This document shows positions 1-10,100 of a stretch of DNA of 64,000 bases, one piece after another (positions within the stretch are counted from its first letter, which is position 1; each line of letters begins with the position of its first letter). Both the position numbers and the translations under genes were made by a program. The notes under the pieces were generated by a model. It had not been told where the DNA came from and did no database searches. It saw only the letters and a list, made by a program, of their open reading frames with translations. Location of the stretch: the NCBI GenBank assembly GCA_029204225.1, contig CM055097.1, forward strand, positions 71,180,252 to 71,244,251, in the 5' to 3' direction. Source of the stretch: Diphasiastrum complanatum (taxonomy: Eukaryota > Streptophyta > Lycopodiopsida > Lycopodiales > Lycopodiaceae).

Positions 1-515
1 GAATGACAACTCATTCACCTCACCAATCCGATCAAGGCATCTATCTGCCACTTGATTCGACGATCCTTTGATATATCTCAAATAAAAGTCGAATTCTTGC
101 ATCAGCTCAGCCCATTGAGCTTTTTGACCTCTAAGGTCTTTCTGATTACAAAAATGCTTTAATGATTGGTGATCTGAACACAATATAAATTGATTACCAT
201 ATAAATAGTGTCTCCATGTCTTCAACGCATGCATCACCGCAAAAAATTCTTCTTCCTGAGTTGTATACCTAGTCTTGTGCATCAGATAACTTTTTACTCT
301 CAAAAGCAACTGGCCTCCCGTCTTGTAGTAGAACTGCACCAACCGCATAATCACTAGCACTCACCTTAACCACATTAGGTTTGTCTGGATCTGCTATGAT
401 TAATATTGGTGCTGAGACAATTAGCTCTTTAAGTTTATTAAAACTTGCATCCAATGTCTCAAACACTAGTGGTGAACTGGGCCTACCTTTTTGAGTAATT
501 ACCCCCTTCAACGCA
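1..515 (-). pseudogene. Ty3/gypsy RT-RNase H fragment, inverted
   Basis: Read on the minus strand this is the end of a Ty3/gypsy reverse transcriptase and the start of RNase H. Visible motifs are the connection segment KGVITQKG, the RNase H aspartate region SASDYAVGAVLLQDGRP (the expected DASD has become SASD), FESKKL, then WRHYLYG, SDHQ and RGQKAQWAEL before the window edge. The 80-residue open frame is 269-511; the rest is frameshifted or stopped. It closely resembles the RNase H of the plus-strand element that starts next to it, so it is an inverted copy of the same family meeting it head to head near 515. It is cut by the window start, so its full extent is unknown. Confidence 0.85.
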
Positions 516-525
516 CTGTTGAGAG

Positions 526-1262
526 ATGCAGCAATTCTTGTACCTACAAGATTTTATGGATTTATGGAATAAAGTCCCCTCATTCAATGCAAAACTGGCA
601 TTGTGGCAGTTTATCCTAGGTCTGCCTGCAGATTATCAGAATGAGTGTAAGCGTAACGTGCTTCAATCCTTTGATCATGTAGTTCGTGTCGCGAAAGCGT
701 ATGAGTGGCATCTAGGAAGCAGTTACAAGATAATCCATCTGGATCATCCGGACCCAGCCAGAAAAAAGAGAAGAAAAGAGTTCGTGGAAATAAGAATAAA
801 AAATATTTCGACGAACTGGATCAAGCTGCATCTAAATCTAGACAAAAGAAAAAGTTGTCTCGGAAAAAGGCTAGAAGGACCAATGTTTGTTTCCATTGTG
901 GTCAGCCTGGACACATTATGAAATTCTGCCCAGAACGAAAGAAAGGCGCAACTCAAGTGATTGAAATGCCAGATAAAGAGAATCTTAAGCTGGAAATTAA
1001 TAAAATTAATTGTGAGTGTGTTTGTTCTTTTAGTACTATGCCATTCTTGCCAAATGATTTATTTCGTTTGAATGGCACTGTGAATGGACATGAAGTTAGT
1101 ATTTTAGTGGACATTGGATCTACTCATAATTTCATTAACTCTGGTCTTGTGCAGAGACTCGGACTCAAAATTGAAGCCAGTAACCATAGATATCGTGTAT
1201 ATCTAGCTTCAGGAGCGGAGTTGGAGACGTGGGATGTGAAAGTTCCAAGATTCCCTGTTTAG
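526..1262 (+). pseudogene. Gag and aspartic protease of element A (broken)
   Basis: Gag packages the retroelement RNA and the protease matures the polyprotein. The end of the gag capsid-like region (motifs LWQFILGLP and HVVRVAKAYE) is in one frame up to about 715. The basic linker and a CCHC knuckle, CFHCGQPGHIMKFC (about 888-929), continue in another frame, so there is a frameshift around 700. The protease follows with LVDIGSTHNFI near 1107-1135. The family's usual DTGA/DSGA triad is DIGS here, so the catalytic Thr/Ser is replaced by Ile. The frame stops at 1262, but recognisable protease sequence (ILGYEWL) continues to about 1440. Not functional as it stands. Confidence 0.85.
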
Positions 1263-1619
1263 ATCCAAAACTATAGAGAGTTAATTGATTTCCATGTTTT
1301 AGATTTAGCACGTACGGATACTATTCTAGGATATGAGTGGTTATTTAATAAGCATCCTGAAATAGATTTTGAGAAGCATGTTCTCTCTTTTCAAGAGGGT
1401 AAAGAAATAGTTACATTGTTTGGAGACAATTTTGTACATCCATCTGGGATGAGTTCATTTCCTAATGAAATGGAAATTTTTCACAGTATGAAGCTTATTC
1501 TTTATTTGCTAAGCCAATTTTGGATTTATCTGAAATGCATCTAAGTAGTTGTGAATTGTCAAAAATTCTTTAACTCGGTAGACTTAGATTAGGAGCAAAT
1601 TGAGAAGAATAAGTTATTG

Positions 1620-2999
1620 CCTGAATTCAAAGATGTATTTCCAGAAGAATTACCTCATGGATTACCACCGTCCAGATCGGTAGACCATAAAATTGAGTTA
1701 ATTCCAGGTAGTCACCCTATCTCTAGAAAACCTTATAGGTTTTCTCAGAAAGAAGAGGTAGAGATTACTAAGCAAATTGAAAATACCTGAAGATGGGTTA
1801 TATTCAACCAAGTAAGTCGCCTTGGGGCACTCCTGTTCTTCCGAAAGCAAAGAAAGATGGAGGCTTCAGGATGTGTGTGGACTACAAGGGGTTGAATAAA
1901 GTAACTACTAAAAATAAATATCCTTTGCCTCGTATGGATGATCTAGTAGATCGATTACGTGGAGCTAAATACTTCACAAAGATAGATCTTAGAACCGGAT
2001 ATCATCATATTAGGATTCATCTGGGTCATGTGCAGAAGACTGGTTTTCGGACGAGATTCGGTCACTATGAATTTCTCGTGCTTCCTTTTGGGTTAACGAA
2101 TGCACCAGCTATGTTCCAACAAATAATGAACGATCTTTTTCGTCCATATCTAGGGAAGTTTGTGGTTGTATTCTTAGATGATATTCTCATCTACAATAGA
2201 ACACTTAAGGAGCATTTGAGTCATCTTAAGACTTTCTTAGATATTCTCAGACAAGAGAAACTCTACGCTAAGGAATCTAAATGTGAGTTCTTTAAGCATG
2301 AGTTGTTGTATCTCGGTCATAAGATCATTCGTAGTGGGTTGGAGATTGACGAGAGTAAGGTCAAGACAGTGCCTGATTGGCCGATATCGAAGACGGTTAG
2401 AGAAATTAAATCTTTTCTCGGATTTACAGTTTTCTTTTGTAAGTCAATTGAGGATTATGCTAAAGTGGCAACACCCTTAAATAATTTGACTAAAGGCAGA
2501 GTTAATAAAAAGAAAAAGAGAGGTCAACCTAGCAAGCCTATTGAGTGGAATGATGAATTAAACCAATGCTTTGAGAAACTCAAGCAAATGGTTGCTTCAG
2601 CACTTGTTTTACAGATCACGAGTCTTGATATACCTTACGTCGTGCGAACTGACGCAAGTGATTCGGCGATAGGGGCAGTTCTTCTGCAGGATGATAGGCC
2701 GATAGTTGAAAGCAAGAAACTCACGGGGGCTCAGTTGCGTTATACAACTGAGGAGAAAGAGTTATTTGCTGTGATACATGCACTTAAAACCTGGAGGCAT
2801 TACCTTTATGGTAGTCAGTTTATAGTGTATACAGATCACCAACCTCTGAAGTACTTTTGTACTCAGAACGATCTAAGGGGTCAGAAAGCTTGTTGGGCTG
2901 AGCTTATGCAGGAATTTGATCATGAGATTTGATATATCAAGGGCAACTCTAACCAAGTTGCGGATGCACTTAGTCGGATTGGTGAATTAAATGAACTTT
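1620..2999 (+). pseudogene. Reverse transcriptase-RNase H of element A (broken)
   Basis: This copies retroelement RNA to DNA and removes the RNA template. The protease-RT linker (LPPSRSVDHKIELIPG) lies at about 1665-1705. The longest open frame is 1793-2932 (379 aa). In it are MCVDYKGLNKVT, the palm motif with the catalytic pair written FLDD (VVVFLDDILIY, about residues 125-135), [17 protein letters not shown], then the RNase H block RTDASDSAIGAVLLQD, ESKKLTGAQ, TEEKELFAV and YTDHQPL. A frameshift just before 1793 separates it from upstream RT sequence, and a stop at 2932 interrupts RNase H, which continues to the DALSRIGE motif near 2985. The active-site residues are retained although the frame is broken. 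Confidence 0.9.
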
Positions 3000-3082
3000 C
3001 TTTCACCCAGATTTCCACTGATCTATATCTTTCACTGAGAGGAAAATGTGAATCAGATTCTCATTTTGGTCCCATCTGGAAG

Positions 3083-4513
3083 ATGGTGGAGACAAGAAAA
3101 AATGAGAATGGAATACAGATTTACTCACAGGAGTCTCAGGTTCCTAGGAAAGATAAGAAGATAGCGGAACAGTTCTCTATTCGAGCTTGGTTACTATTTC
3201 GGAATGGAAAAATTTGTGTACCAGCGGATGATGAATCAAAGAAGAAGATTCTTTATGAGTGTCATCATGTTCCCAATGCAAGTCATCCGAGTATACACAT
3301 GACTTTGGACTTGGTCAGAAGAGAGTTTCATTGGCCGAAACTCAAGCCATTTGTCGAGTCTTATGTAGTTAAGTGTAGACCTTGCTAGTTAGCCAAAGTT
3401 GAATGCTTAAAGATTGGAGGGTTCCTACATCCCCTAGATATCCCTCAGAAATGATGGGAAAGTATATCTATGGATTTTGTGGTTGGACTTCCAAGGACTC
3501 AACGCCAAAATGATTCTATTTGGGTTGTGGTGGGCAGATTGACAAAGTTAGCTACTTTTATACCAGTCAAGTCAACTGCTAAGGCTTCAGATTTAGCCCA
3601 GATCTTTGTGGAAAGATTATTTAGGCTTTATGGACTGCCAAGTGATATAGTTAGTGATAGAGATCCTAAATTTACAGGTCACTTTTGATCAGCAATATTC
3701 CATAAGCTTGAAACCTCGCTTAGTTTTAGTTCTTCTGATCATCCTGAATCAGATGGCCAGACTGAGAGAACTAATCAGACTATGGAGGACATGTTGAGAA
3801 CTTATGTGTCTCATAGGAAATCTCAGTGGGAAGACTATATTCCTTTGATTGAGTTTGCTTATAACAGTAGAAAACATTCTGCTACTGGTTATAGTCCGTT
3901 TATGCTGATGTACGGTTTTCAACCTAGATCTCCGGTAAATGTGGAGACAAAGTCTGTTAAGATCCAAAAAGTTGCAGATTTCTTGCATGGTATGCATGAA
4001 ATGTTGCAAGTGGCCCGTGATTGTATCCAGAGTGCTCAGGATAGAGCTAAGCACTATGCCGATCTTAAGAGGTCTCCCAGAGATTTTAAAGTTGATGACT
4101 GGGTATATTCTAGAATACCTAAGGATTCTAAGACTATGAGTACATGGAAGCATTATAAATTGTCTACGAGATATTGTGGACCGTTTCGGATTATAAAGAA
4201 AATTGGTTCTTTAGCCTATGAATTAGATCTTCAGAACAAGACTACAGCTCACCCAGTGTTTCATGTAAGCCGGTTGAAATTAAGTTTGCATGAAGGTGAA
4301 GTAGTTGGTTCAGAGGAAGATCTTACCCATTTGGAAGACTCATCGCTTAGTGTTCCTTTGGAACCTGAAAAGGTACTCAGAACCAGAGATAAACAATTGA
4401 GAAATCGTTCTATCTCTAAGTGTTTGATCAGGTGGAAGGGACGGATTGAGGATGATGATTCATGGGAAAGGGTCGAATGCATAAAGAAGAATTTCCCTAG
4501 TTTTCATTTCTAA
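3083..4513 (+). pseudogene. Integrase with chromodomain of element A (broken)
   Basis: Integrase inserts the cDNA; the chromodomain is thought to steer chromoviruses to particular chromatin. The H-H-C-C zinc domain is at 3270-3388 (HHVPNASHPS ... KCRPC), ended by a stop. The DDE core has D in MDFVVGLP (about 3470), D in VSDRDPKF (about 3655) and E in DGQTERTNQ (about 3760), with a stop at 3688 between the last two. The open frame 3782-4513 (243 aa) carries the C-terminal integrase fold (GPFRIIKKIGSLAYEL, HPVFHVSRLK). A chromodomain-like tail follows (KCLIRWKG, DDDSWE, about residues 200-240). It ends 28 bases before the LTR. Confidence 0.9.
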
Positions 4514-4528
4514 AGATAGAAATGGTTT

Positions 4529-4541
4529 AAGGGGGGAAGAA
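4529..4541 (+). other. Polypurine tract of element A
   Basis: The purine run AAGGGGGGAAGAA lies immediately before the TGTTATG start of the LTR. This is the usual position of the plus-strand primer in an LTR retrotransposon. The same arrangement (AAGGGAGGAAGAA, then TGTTACG) occurs at 15133-15146 in chromovirus C. Confidence 0.8.
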
Positions 4542-5116
4542 TGTTATGTCCATGTCCTGTACAAGGGAATCGGAATTATTCCTGATGTGGATAGCCAGTC
4601 ACTCCAGTTGTATATGGTTATAAGTTATGTTACATCATTTCGGACGTGGTCATATTAAATAAATTATAATCATATGAGGGCCCAGACCTATAATTGGACA
4701 TAGGAGCACATGCATGGTGAAGACTACTTTAATGCAAGAATAGGAGATCAATAGCTCAATTTAGGCTGCATGGGAATCCTAAAGAGAATATTCTCTCTCT
4801 CTTGAGAAGAATAGGTCTAGTGGAAACTCGCCCATCCTCCTATTGTGAATTGTGATTCTTGAGCCAGTTCTTTCTCTCCTCTCTTGTGTTCTTCACTGTG
4901 GGTATTGGTTAGGGTATTGACTAGCCTCTCCATATTGGTTGGGTGGTTCATGCTCCACAGGTGTCCTTTTGGTTTGCATGTGATTGGAATTCTGTAGATC
5001 TTCACTTGGTGGTTCTTATATGGACTCTCTACACTAGTCGAGAATTAATAAAGTTACGAGTACTACTTGAATCAAACAATACATTTACGTCTTTCCCTAA
5101 CAATTTTCCCTTAACA
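4542..5116 (+). repeat. 3' LTR of element A
   Basis: It begins TGTTATGTCC directly after the polypurine tract and ends CCCTTAACA, so TGTTA/TAACA termini match as expected. An alternative end is 5102 (CCCTAACA). No second LTR of this family was found in the window, so neither the length nor a target-site duplication can be confirmed. Confidence 0.65.
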
Positions 5117-5149
5117 CGAAACAAATTGTGAGGACCAAAAGACAATGTA

Positions 5150-5826
5150 CTGAATTGGTGAAGAAAGCAGTAGCAGATGTATCGAACAACGATGGTGGTG
5201 ATGCTGCTCGTTCTGTCAGCTTCCGTCGCATCAGTCCATCGCCTTCAGAAGCAACACTATAACCCTCAAGATCAGAATCAGAAGAGCCCTGACCCTTAGA
5301 TATCTTGAACCTCCAGCTCTTACTAGATCTTGATATAAGCAAAATAAATACCCCATAACACTGGGTCTAATCTTTGCGGCAAGGGTTGTTGAAGCTGCTT
5401 AATTATCTATCGATTTGTTACTCCATGTTAAGTGTGCCCATCAACAATACTTCTTTCCTCGGTATCATGGCGTTTGATCTTGGTTTCAATATTTCTGTAA
5501 GTGCTCCTATATTTGGAAGCTTAAGCGATGCCAACCATTTCTGCGAACCTTATAGAATACTGTTTCGTGGCTACCATTTAGATCCTGCACATATTATTGT
5601 TGTGAATGAATGCTGTGATCTGCTTGATTTTTTGTTCAACAAATTCGTTCGAGTTTGAAAGCATTGTTTCTGATTTTATCCCTATTATCAGTACTGCGCA
5701 TCTAATTTTTCATTTAAATACAAGAGTTAGGGTTTTCAAATCACCATCAACTGGTCATCCACCTCTTTCCTTAAGAATCAAATCTTAAGATTGTATTTGA
5801 AGATTTAGTGGAGAGAGTCAAGGTTA
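5150..5826 (+). repeat. Left arm of an inverted duplication
   Basis: The arm runs from about the small-peptide start codon to GTGGAGAGAGTCAAGG near 5826. It is highly similar to the reverse complement of about 12521-13280. Shared landmarks are ATAAATACCCCATAAC, TTATCTATCGATTTGTTACT and TTCTTTCCTCGGTATC. Differences are scattered substitutions plus indels, the largest inside the small ORF. The outer edge stops near the LTR of element A. No coding potential other than the small ORF was seen. Confidence 0.8.
5177..5299 (+). CDS. Small putative secreted peptide, shortened copy 1
   Basis: A 40-residue frame starts at 5177 (ATGTATCG) and stops at 5299. Its N terminus, MVVMLLVLSASVASVHRLQK, reads like a signal peptide with a short mature part ending DQNQKSPDP. 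It is the counterpart of the 75-residue minus-strand frame at 13046-13273. Relative to that frame it lacks a few alanines of the signal region and a block of about 29 residues, and all the losses keep the frame. Similarity continues into the non-coding sequence that follows, up to about 5826. I do not recognise the family. It lies just downstream of the LTR of element A. It may be a decayed gene copy rather than an expressed gene. Confidence 0.4.
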   Translation: MYRTTMVVMLLVLSASVASVHRLQKQHYNPQDQNQKSPDP

Positions 5827-5829
5827 AAG

Positions 5830-6160
5830 AAGCTAAAAAGTAGCGACGATTGGTTGATGAATTAACTGGTTTATTTTGATCATCAAAAGAAATTGTAGTT
5901 GTCTCAAAGTGGGAGGACTCTAAATTGCTCTAGGTGATAGAATCTTGCATTTAAATCACCACTGCTCTATCTCAACTTCTTTTCAGTCTGACATTCTGCC
6001 TGGGTACTCTAGATGGAATTCAAGATTTTTTATGAGGCCCTTGGCCAGATTTTTCTACAGATTGATAAAAATGTGGCGACAACAATGTTGAGGAGATGAT
6101 TGTTGCACGAAACGAAACCGAAAGGGATTCGGGTTTGCACTCTCTTGTCTTTGAACCTCG
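5830..6160. other. Unannotated stretch between inverted arm and LTR
   Basis: No supportable gene. The right end, up to the TGTATTAGAGCAA-like primer site at 6161-6173 (minus), would be the 5' untranslated leader of the degraded element whose LTR follows. Confidence 0.4.
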
Positions 6161-6176
6161 ATTGCTCTAATACAAC

Positions 6177-7560
6177 TGATGTGTATCTTAGCACGAATCT
6201 GACCTACGTTTTTTATTTGTTTAAGCATTCAACAAGAATGAGCCAGTGTGCGGAATAAGGATAAACAACTGAACATGTACTGACAACGATCAGACATCAA
6301 AACATTCGAGATCATTAAAGATAAAACAATATGTGCATTACAGCTACTGTATTATCAATGATCTTTTTCTTGAGCGTTGTGTGACAAACCCACCCAGCGC
6401 ATCGGCGCAAGAGATGCTACATCTCTCACGAATTATATCAGATAGTCTCGCTTACTAGCGAACTCTTGGACATCGGCTCGCAGTTCTATGCCTAGCTCAC
6501 ATTGATGTTCAACCGTGTTCGTCCTATTTATATATGGATTGAGAGAAATGGCTTAGTCTAATCATTGATTACAAGAACGACTGGTTAAGCACGTTCTAAC
6601 GACACTCAGTTTGCCGTCGGCATCCTCCATGGAGGTGGTACTCCTCCTAGTACTTTGCTTGATCTCCTTTGTGCTTGGAGCGTGAAGATCCGCTGTTTTT
6701 CGATCTTTGGGTGTTTCGAGCTTCGTGGCTTCGTGTCTTCCTTCGGCCTTCGGCTTCCCCTTCGAGGTCTTTCGATCTTCAAACTTTGGGTCTTCGCCTT
6801 CGAGTCTTCGTTCATTTGACCTTCGTGTCTTCGGGTCTTGGCCTTCGTAGAAACCGTTATGTAGGTAGTTATTGTCTGGGGCGATTTCTGCCTGTGGGCA
6901 GTTCCTTTGTATTTTTGCAGATACAAAGACCTGTTGGTCCTTTCCGTGCATTTATGCAGACACAAACTCGAAAGTTTAGTCTAATTACTGATTACAAGAA
7001 CGGCTGGTTAAGCACGTTCTAATGGCACTCAGTTTGCCGTCGGCATCGTCCGTGGAAGTGGTACTGCTCCTGGTACTTTGCTTGATCTCCTTTGTACTTG
7101 GAACGTGAAGATCCACCGTTTTTCGGTCTTCGGGTGTTTCGAGCTTCATGGCTTCGTGTCTTCCTTCGGCCTTCGGCTTCCCCTTCGAGGTCCTTCGTTC
7201 TTCGAACTTCGGGTCTTCGCCTTCAAGTCTTCGTTCGTTTGACCTTCGGGTCTTGGCCTTTGTTGAAACCATTATGTGTAGGTTTTTATTGTCTGGGGCG
7301 GTTTCTGCCTGTGGGCAGTTCCTTTGTATTTCTGCAGATACAAAGACCTGTTGGGTCCTTTCCGTGCATTTCTACAGACACAAACTCGAAAGTTATCAAA
7401 GCTTTGTGGCTAGAAACATTAAGTTTCCTCAGACAAGAAATTCTCGTAATTTGTTTGTTCTATGTAGTCAACCAGCACGACTTTGTTCTTGTAAGTTTCT
7501 AATGTGTGCACTTGGTAGTCTGTCATACAGAGAACTTGCTAAGCATGTCAACTTTGTGTG
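6177..7560 (-). repeat. Degraded LTR of a D-related copia family
   Basis: On the minus strand an LTR end ...CACATCA at 6177 is followed by TTGTATTAGAGC (6162-6173), a decayed form of the initiator-Met primer site TGGTATCAGAGC. The body is rich in TTCG/CTTCGG words. It shares segments such as TTTCTGCCTGTGxGCAG, TTTCTACAG and GCTTTGTGGxTAGAAACATT with the copia D LTR at 58702-59250. The right boundary is not defined; similarity fades near 7450. No coding part of this copy is visible. Confidence 0.55.
6552..7396. repeat. About 420-bp tandem duplication inside the LTR
   Basis: Two consecutive units each start AGTCTAAT..TGATTACAAGAACG (6552 and 6979) and end ACACAAACTCGAAAGTT (near 6975 and 7394). 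They differ by substitutions and by a deletion of roughly 10 bases in the second. The open frames of 60-140 codons on both strands across this region are by-products of the TTCG-rich composition. Confidence 0.85.
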
Positions 7561-7973
7561 CTGATAATGAAAATTATACAGATAACGTTGAAAAGTAATG
7601 ACAAATGGTAAAACACAAAATTTGTACAAACTTGAATTTGTACATAAAAAGGTTTTAGGTTTTTCACCAGGATGAATGAGATAATAATGTGAATAAAGAT
7701 CATTATAGAAACAAACATTTGGTACCATCCTTCTAAAAACGTATTGGATACCTGTGGCATATTATGCCCATTTTCAAATAAATTAAAAAGCAGAAAATGC
7801 ATGCATTTTTTTCAAAGGCAGATTCTGCTTTTTTTTTTCTGCTTGTCTATGCCCGTCCGTACGGATTTCGTACAATTGCCACGTGGCACATTTTGTGTTG
7901 GTTAGTCAAAGTCAAACCTGTCTATTATGCTTCGTAATGTGCTTTTGAAAAAATTTCAGGTATCCATTACGCA
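7400..7973. other. AT-rich gene-free stretch
   Basis: No supportable gene. The minus-strand frames of 76-86 codons have no recognisable motif and follow from the AT richness. A short direct repeat of GCAGATTCTGC/GCAGAAAATGC type occurs near 7790-7830. Confidence 0.4.
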
Positions 7974-8077
7974 ATGGAAGGAGCCGGGCAGAGGCCATTC
8001 TGCCCGGTTCGGCTTTCCGGGCCTCGCCCAATTTTTTTTGGAAATCCTTACCATGGCTTCTGCCCGGCTCCTTCCAT
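7974..8077. mobile_element. 104-bp foldback MITE-like element
   Basis: Its ends are 25-base inverted repeats, beginning ATGGAAGGAGCCGGGCAGA and closing with its complement, with one mismatch in 25. A second hairpin, GGGCAGA-GGCCAT-TCTGCCC, sits at the left end, so the whole element can fold back. It is GC-rich in AT-rich surroundings and has no coding capacity. I see no clear target-site duplication, so the superfamily is undetermined. Confidence 0.6.
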
Positions 8078-8658
8078 AATACATAGTAAAATGGGCAGCG
8101 CCCGAAGGACTCTGAGTAAGTTGAATAAGACCTCAGGTCCAACGATCAGTGACCTGGGTTTTGACCTCAGCTTGTTCAAGATGATTAGTACAATACGGAG
8201 CAAAACCCACCTCATGGCTGGTTTGGCAACTTAAGGTATGCTCTCACAGTTTCCATGCTAGCATATATTTTTCCAGCAACAAAGGGTCTCATATGGTTCA
8301 AAGTTTCTTCTTAACACTCAATGATAGGCGCAAATTCATTTTCAAAGTTCTCCATGCTATAGGTTGCGCTGGTGCTTCGCTCCATTGTGAGTTGACTCTC
8401 CTTAATAGCTTCTTTTCTATGATCATTGCTATTCTTATTAAGCACTTTGAAGCTTTTTTGCGTGTGCAAAGCTTTGATAATTTGTCTCATGTTAAGTTTG
8501 AGTTCTAAATAATAATCTGCAAGTAATTTATGAAGAAATATTGAGATTCATATTCATATTTATGAATGTTAGAGTTTGAAGTTGAGTTTTGAAATGTTAT
8601 TCAATATGTATACGGCATACAAGTACTTGAATGGATGTAATCTCTTAAAGTAAAACTG

Positions 8659-8739
8659 TTATCCACCTACTTCATTTTGCGAAGGATCTGGTGGAGTTTC
8701 AGCACCGCAGCTAATTGAATGATCCTTGCTATCTCTTAC
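8659..8739 (-). other. Exon-like segment, possible C-terminal exon
   Basis: On the minus strand a pyrimidine-containing acceptor (ATTGACAG) precedes 26 codons ending in a stop. They are hydrophilic and coding-like (RDSKDHSISCGAETPPDP ... GG). I could not find convincing upstream exons to the right, so this is only a candidate fragment of an unidentified or lost gene. Confidence 0.2.
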
Positions 8740-8744
8740 CTGTC

Positions 8745-10100
8745 AATATATTAACAATGTATGAGCAACGTCCTTCAGTGTAAATCAAGCACTGGGACAG
8801 GATGTTGATAATTTACTGATAATACACTGAGAAGGTGATTTCGGGGCCAACATGCTAGTTAAAGGAAGATTCATTATAACCAGATCCTAAATGGACATAG
8901 CATGGATCATTGGCAACATTGGTTGTACTCAAAAACTCTCGAGTCTTTTTCACACAGGTCTTTCTGTTCTTTACAGTATGATTAGATCCTATATTTCTCT
9001 CTCAATGCCGTTCAACCAGCAAACTTCTGAGAGATATATAAGCAACTATCATGGATTGTGAACATACATAACTTGCAAGATTGAGTATTAGAAATTTTCC
9101 AAATCATAATATCATAGCATGCATGCAGGCAAACATTAAATTAGTCACCATTTTCATGGCACAATAGATCTTTTCTGGCACGTGAATACAAGAAACGATG
9201 CTATTTTCCAAGTGTATGGAGAGGAGAAGCGATGCAGCAATGAAAAGAATGAACTTTCAAAGATGGGTGCAAGGCCTCACGACATGAAAACATCTTCCAC
9301 ATTCTGACGTGTAAGCTAGGACTAGATGGAATGGATCCTAGTTGGTTCAGTGCATAGTACTTGTTCAAACTAGAAACCTAGGAGACTCTATTGCAGGTAC
9401 AGCAAATGAGCACTTGGAGCTCTTCGCTTACAATTGCTTGTCAGTAACGTTACCTAGTCAACTCGAATTGGTCGATTCGGCCAATTGAAACCAATTCAGA
9501 TCATGCACTAAATACTGAATCGGCAAATCAAGCTTTATTTTTCTCAAAAATAATATATTACCTAAATCCTGAGTGCTATATCTTGAATCTCCATTCTTGA
9601 AATGCATGTGGCGCCATTGACTCAAGACTTGGCCTTCAATGCCCAATGCAGAGAATAGATTATATCCCAAATTTCTGACACCTTCAGACTTCCAGATGCG
9701 AAGATCTTTCACTTTGAACAGAAAACAACCGGGTGAGCATCGTTGAACAGGTAAGAGCTGGTATGAGCTTGTTTTGTGAATTTTCATGTGTATTGCAATG
9801 CAAGACATGGGGAAATTCATAGAACACGCATGACTTGGTTGGCACAATCCAGCCATGTTGATTGTGGCGAAGGGGAAAGTTCACTCCAATCAATGCTAAC
9901 TTTGTCAGCAACATAAGCTCCAAAACATGCTAAATGAAAAATGCTCAAACGAGCAAAAAACTCCACCTGTTTGACCATTTTTCCTATAGGCCGATTTGGA
10001 AATTTTCTATATTCAAATGGAAATAAAAAACCATCGAATCATGATGCAATGAGAAATTCTCAGATAAAAGCCTGGAAGTTCTCACTAAATGGTCAATGTG
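8745..10100. other. No gene identified
   Basis: Unique-looking AT-rich DNA. The largest frame (9458-9856 minus, 132 codons) has no recognisable domain, no flanking splice logic that I could see, and a composition no different from its surroundings. Confidence 0.4.

Larger units (their letters stand above)
516..5116 (+). mobile_element. 5'-truncated Ty3/gypsy chromovirus (element A)
   Basis: Domain order is gag with zinc knuckle, aspartic protease, reverse transcriptase, RNase H, integrase, GPY/F-type module, chromodomain, polypurine tract and 3' LTR, the standard order of a plant chromovirus. No 5' LTR or primer binding site precedes it: the sequence starts inside gag, directly against the inverted fragment. 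The reading frame is broken several times: a gag frame change near 700, a stop at 1262, a shift near 1787, and stops near 2930, 3388 and 3688. It is therefore immobile by itself. The class call is firm; the exact lineage (Tekay-like or another) needs a tree. Confidence 0.9.

Noticed and set aside
6562-7564. Several overlapping 95-138-codon frames on both strands
   Set aside because: TTCG-rich tandem repeat DNA lacks stops in many frames; the same frames recur because the DNA is duplicated.
9458-9923. Gene on the minus strand (132 codons)
   Set aside because: No domain, no supporting exons, composition like its neighbours.
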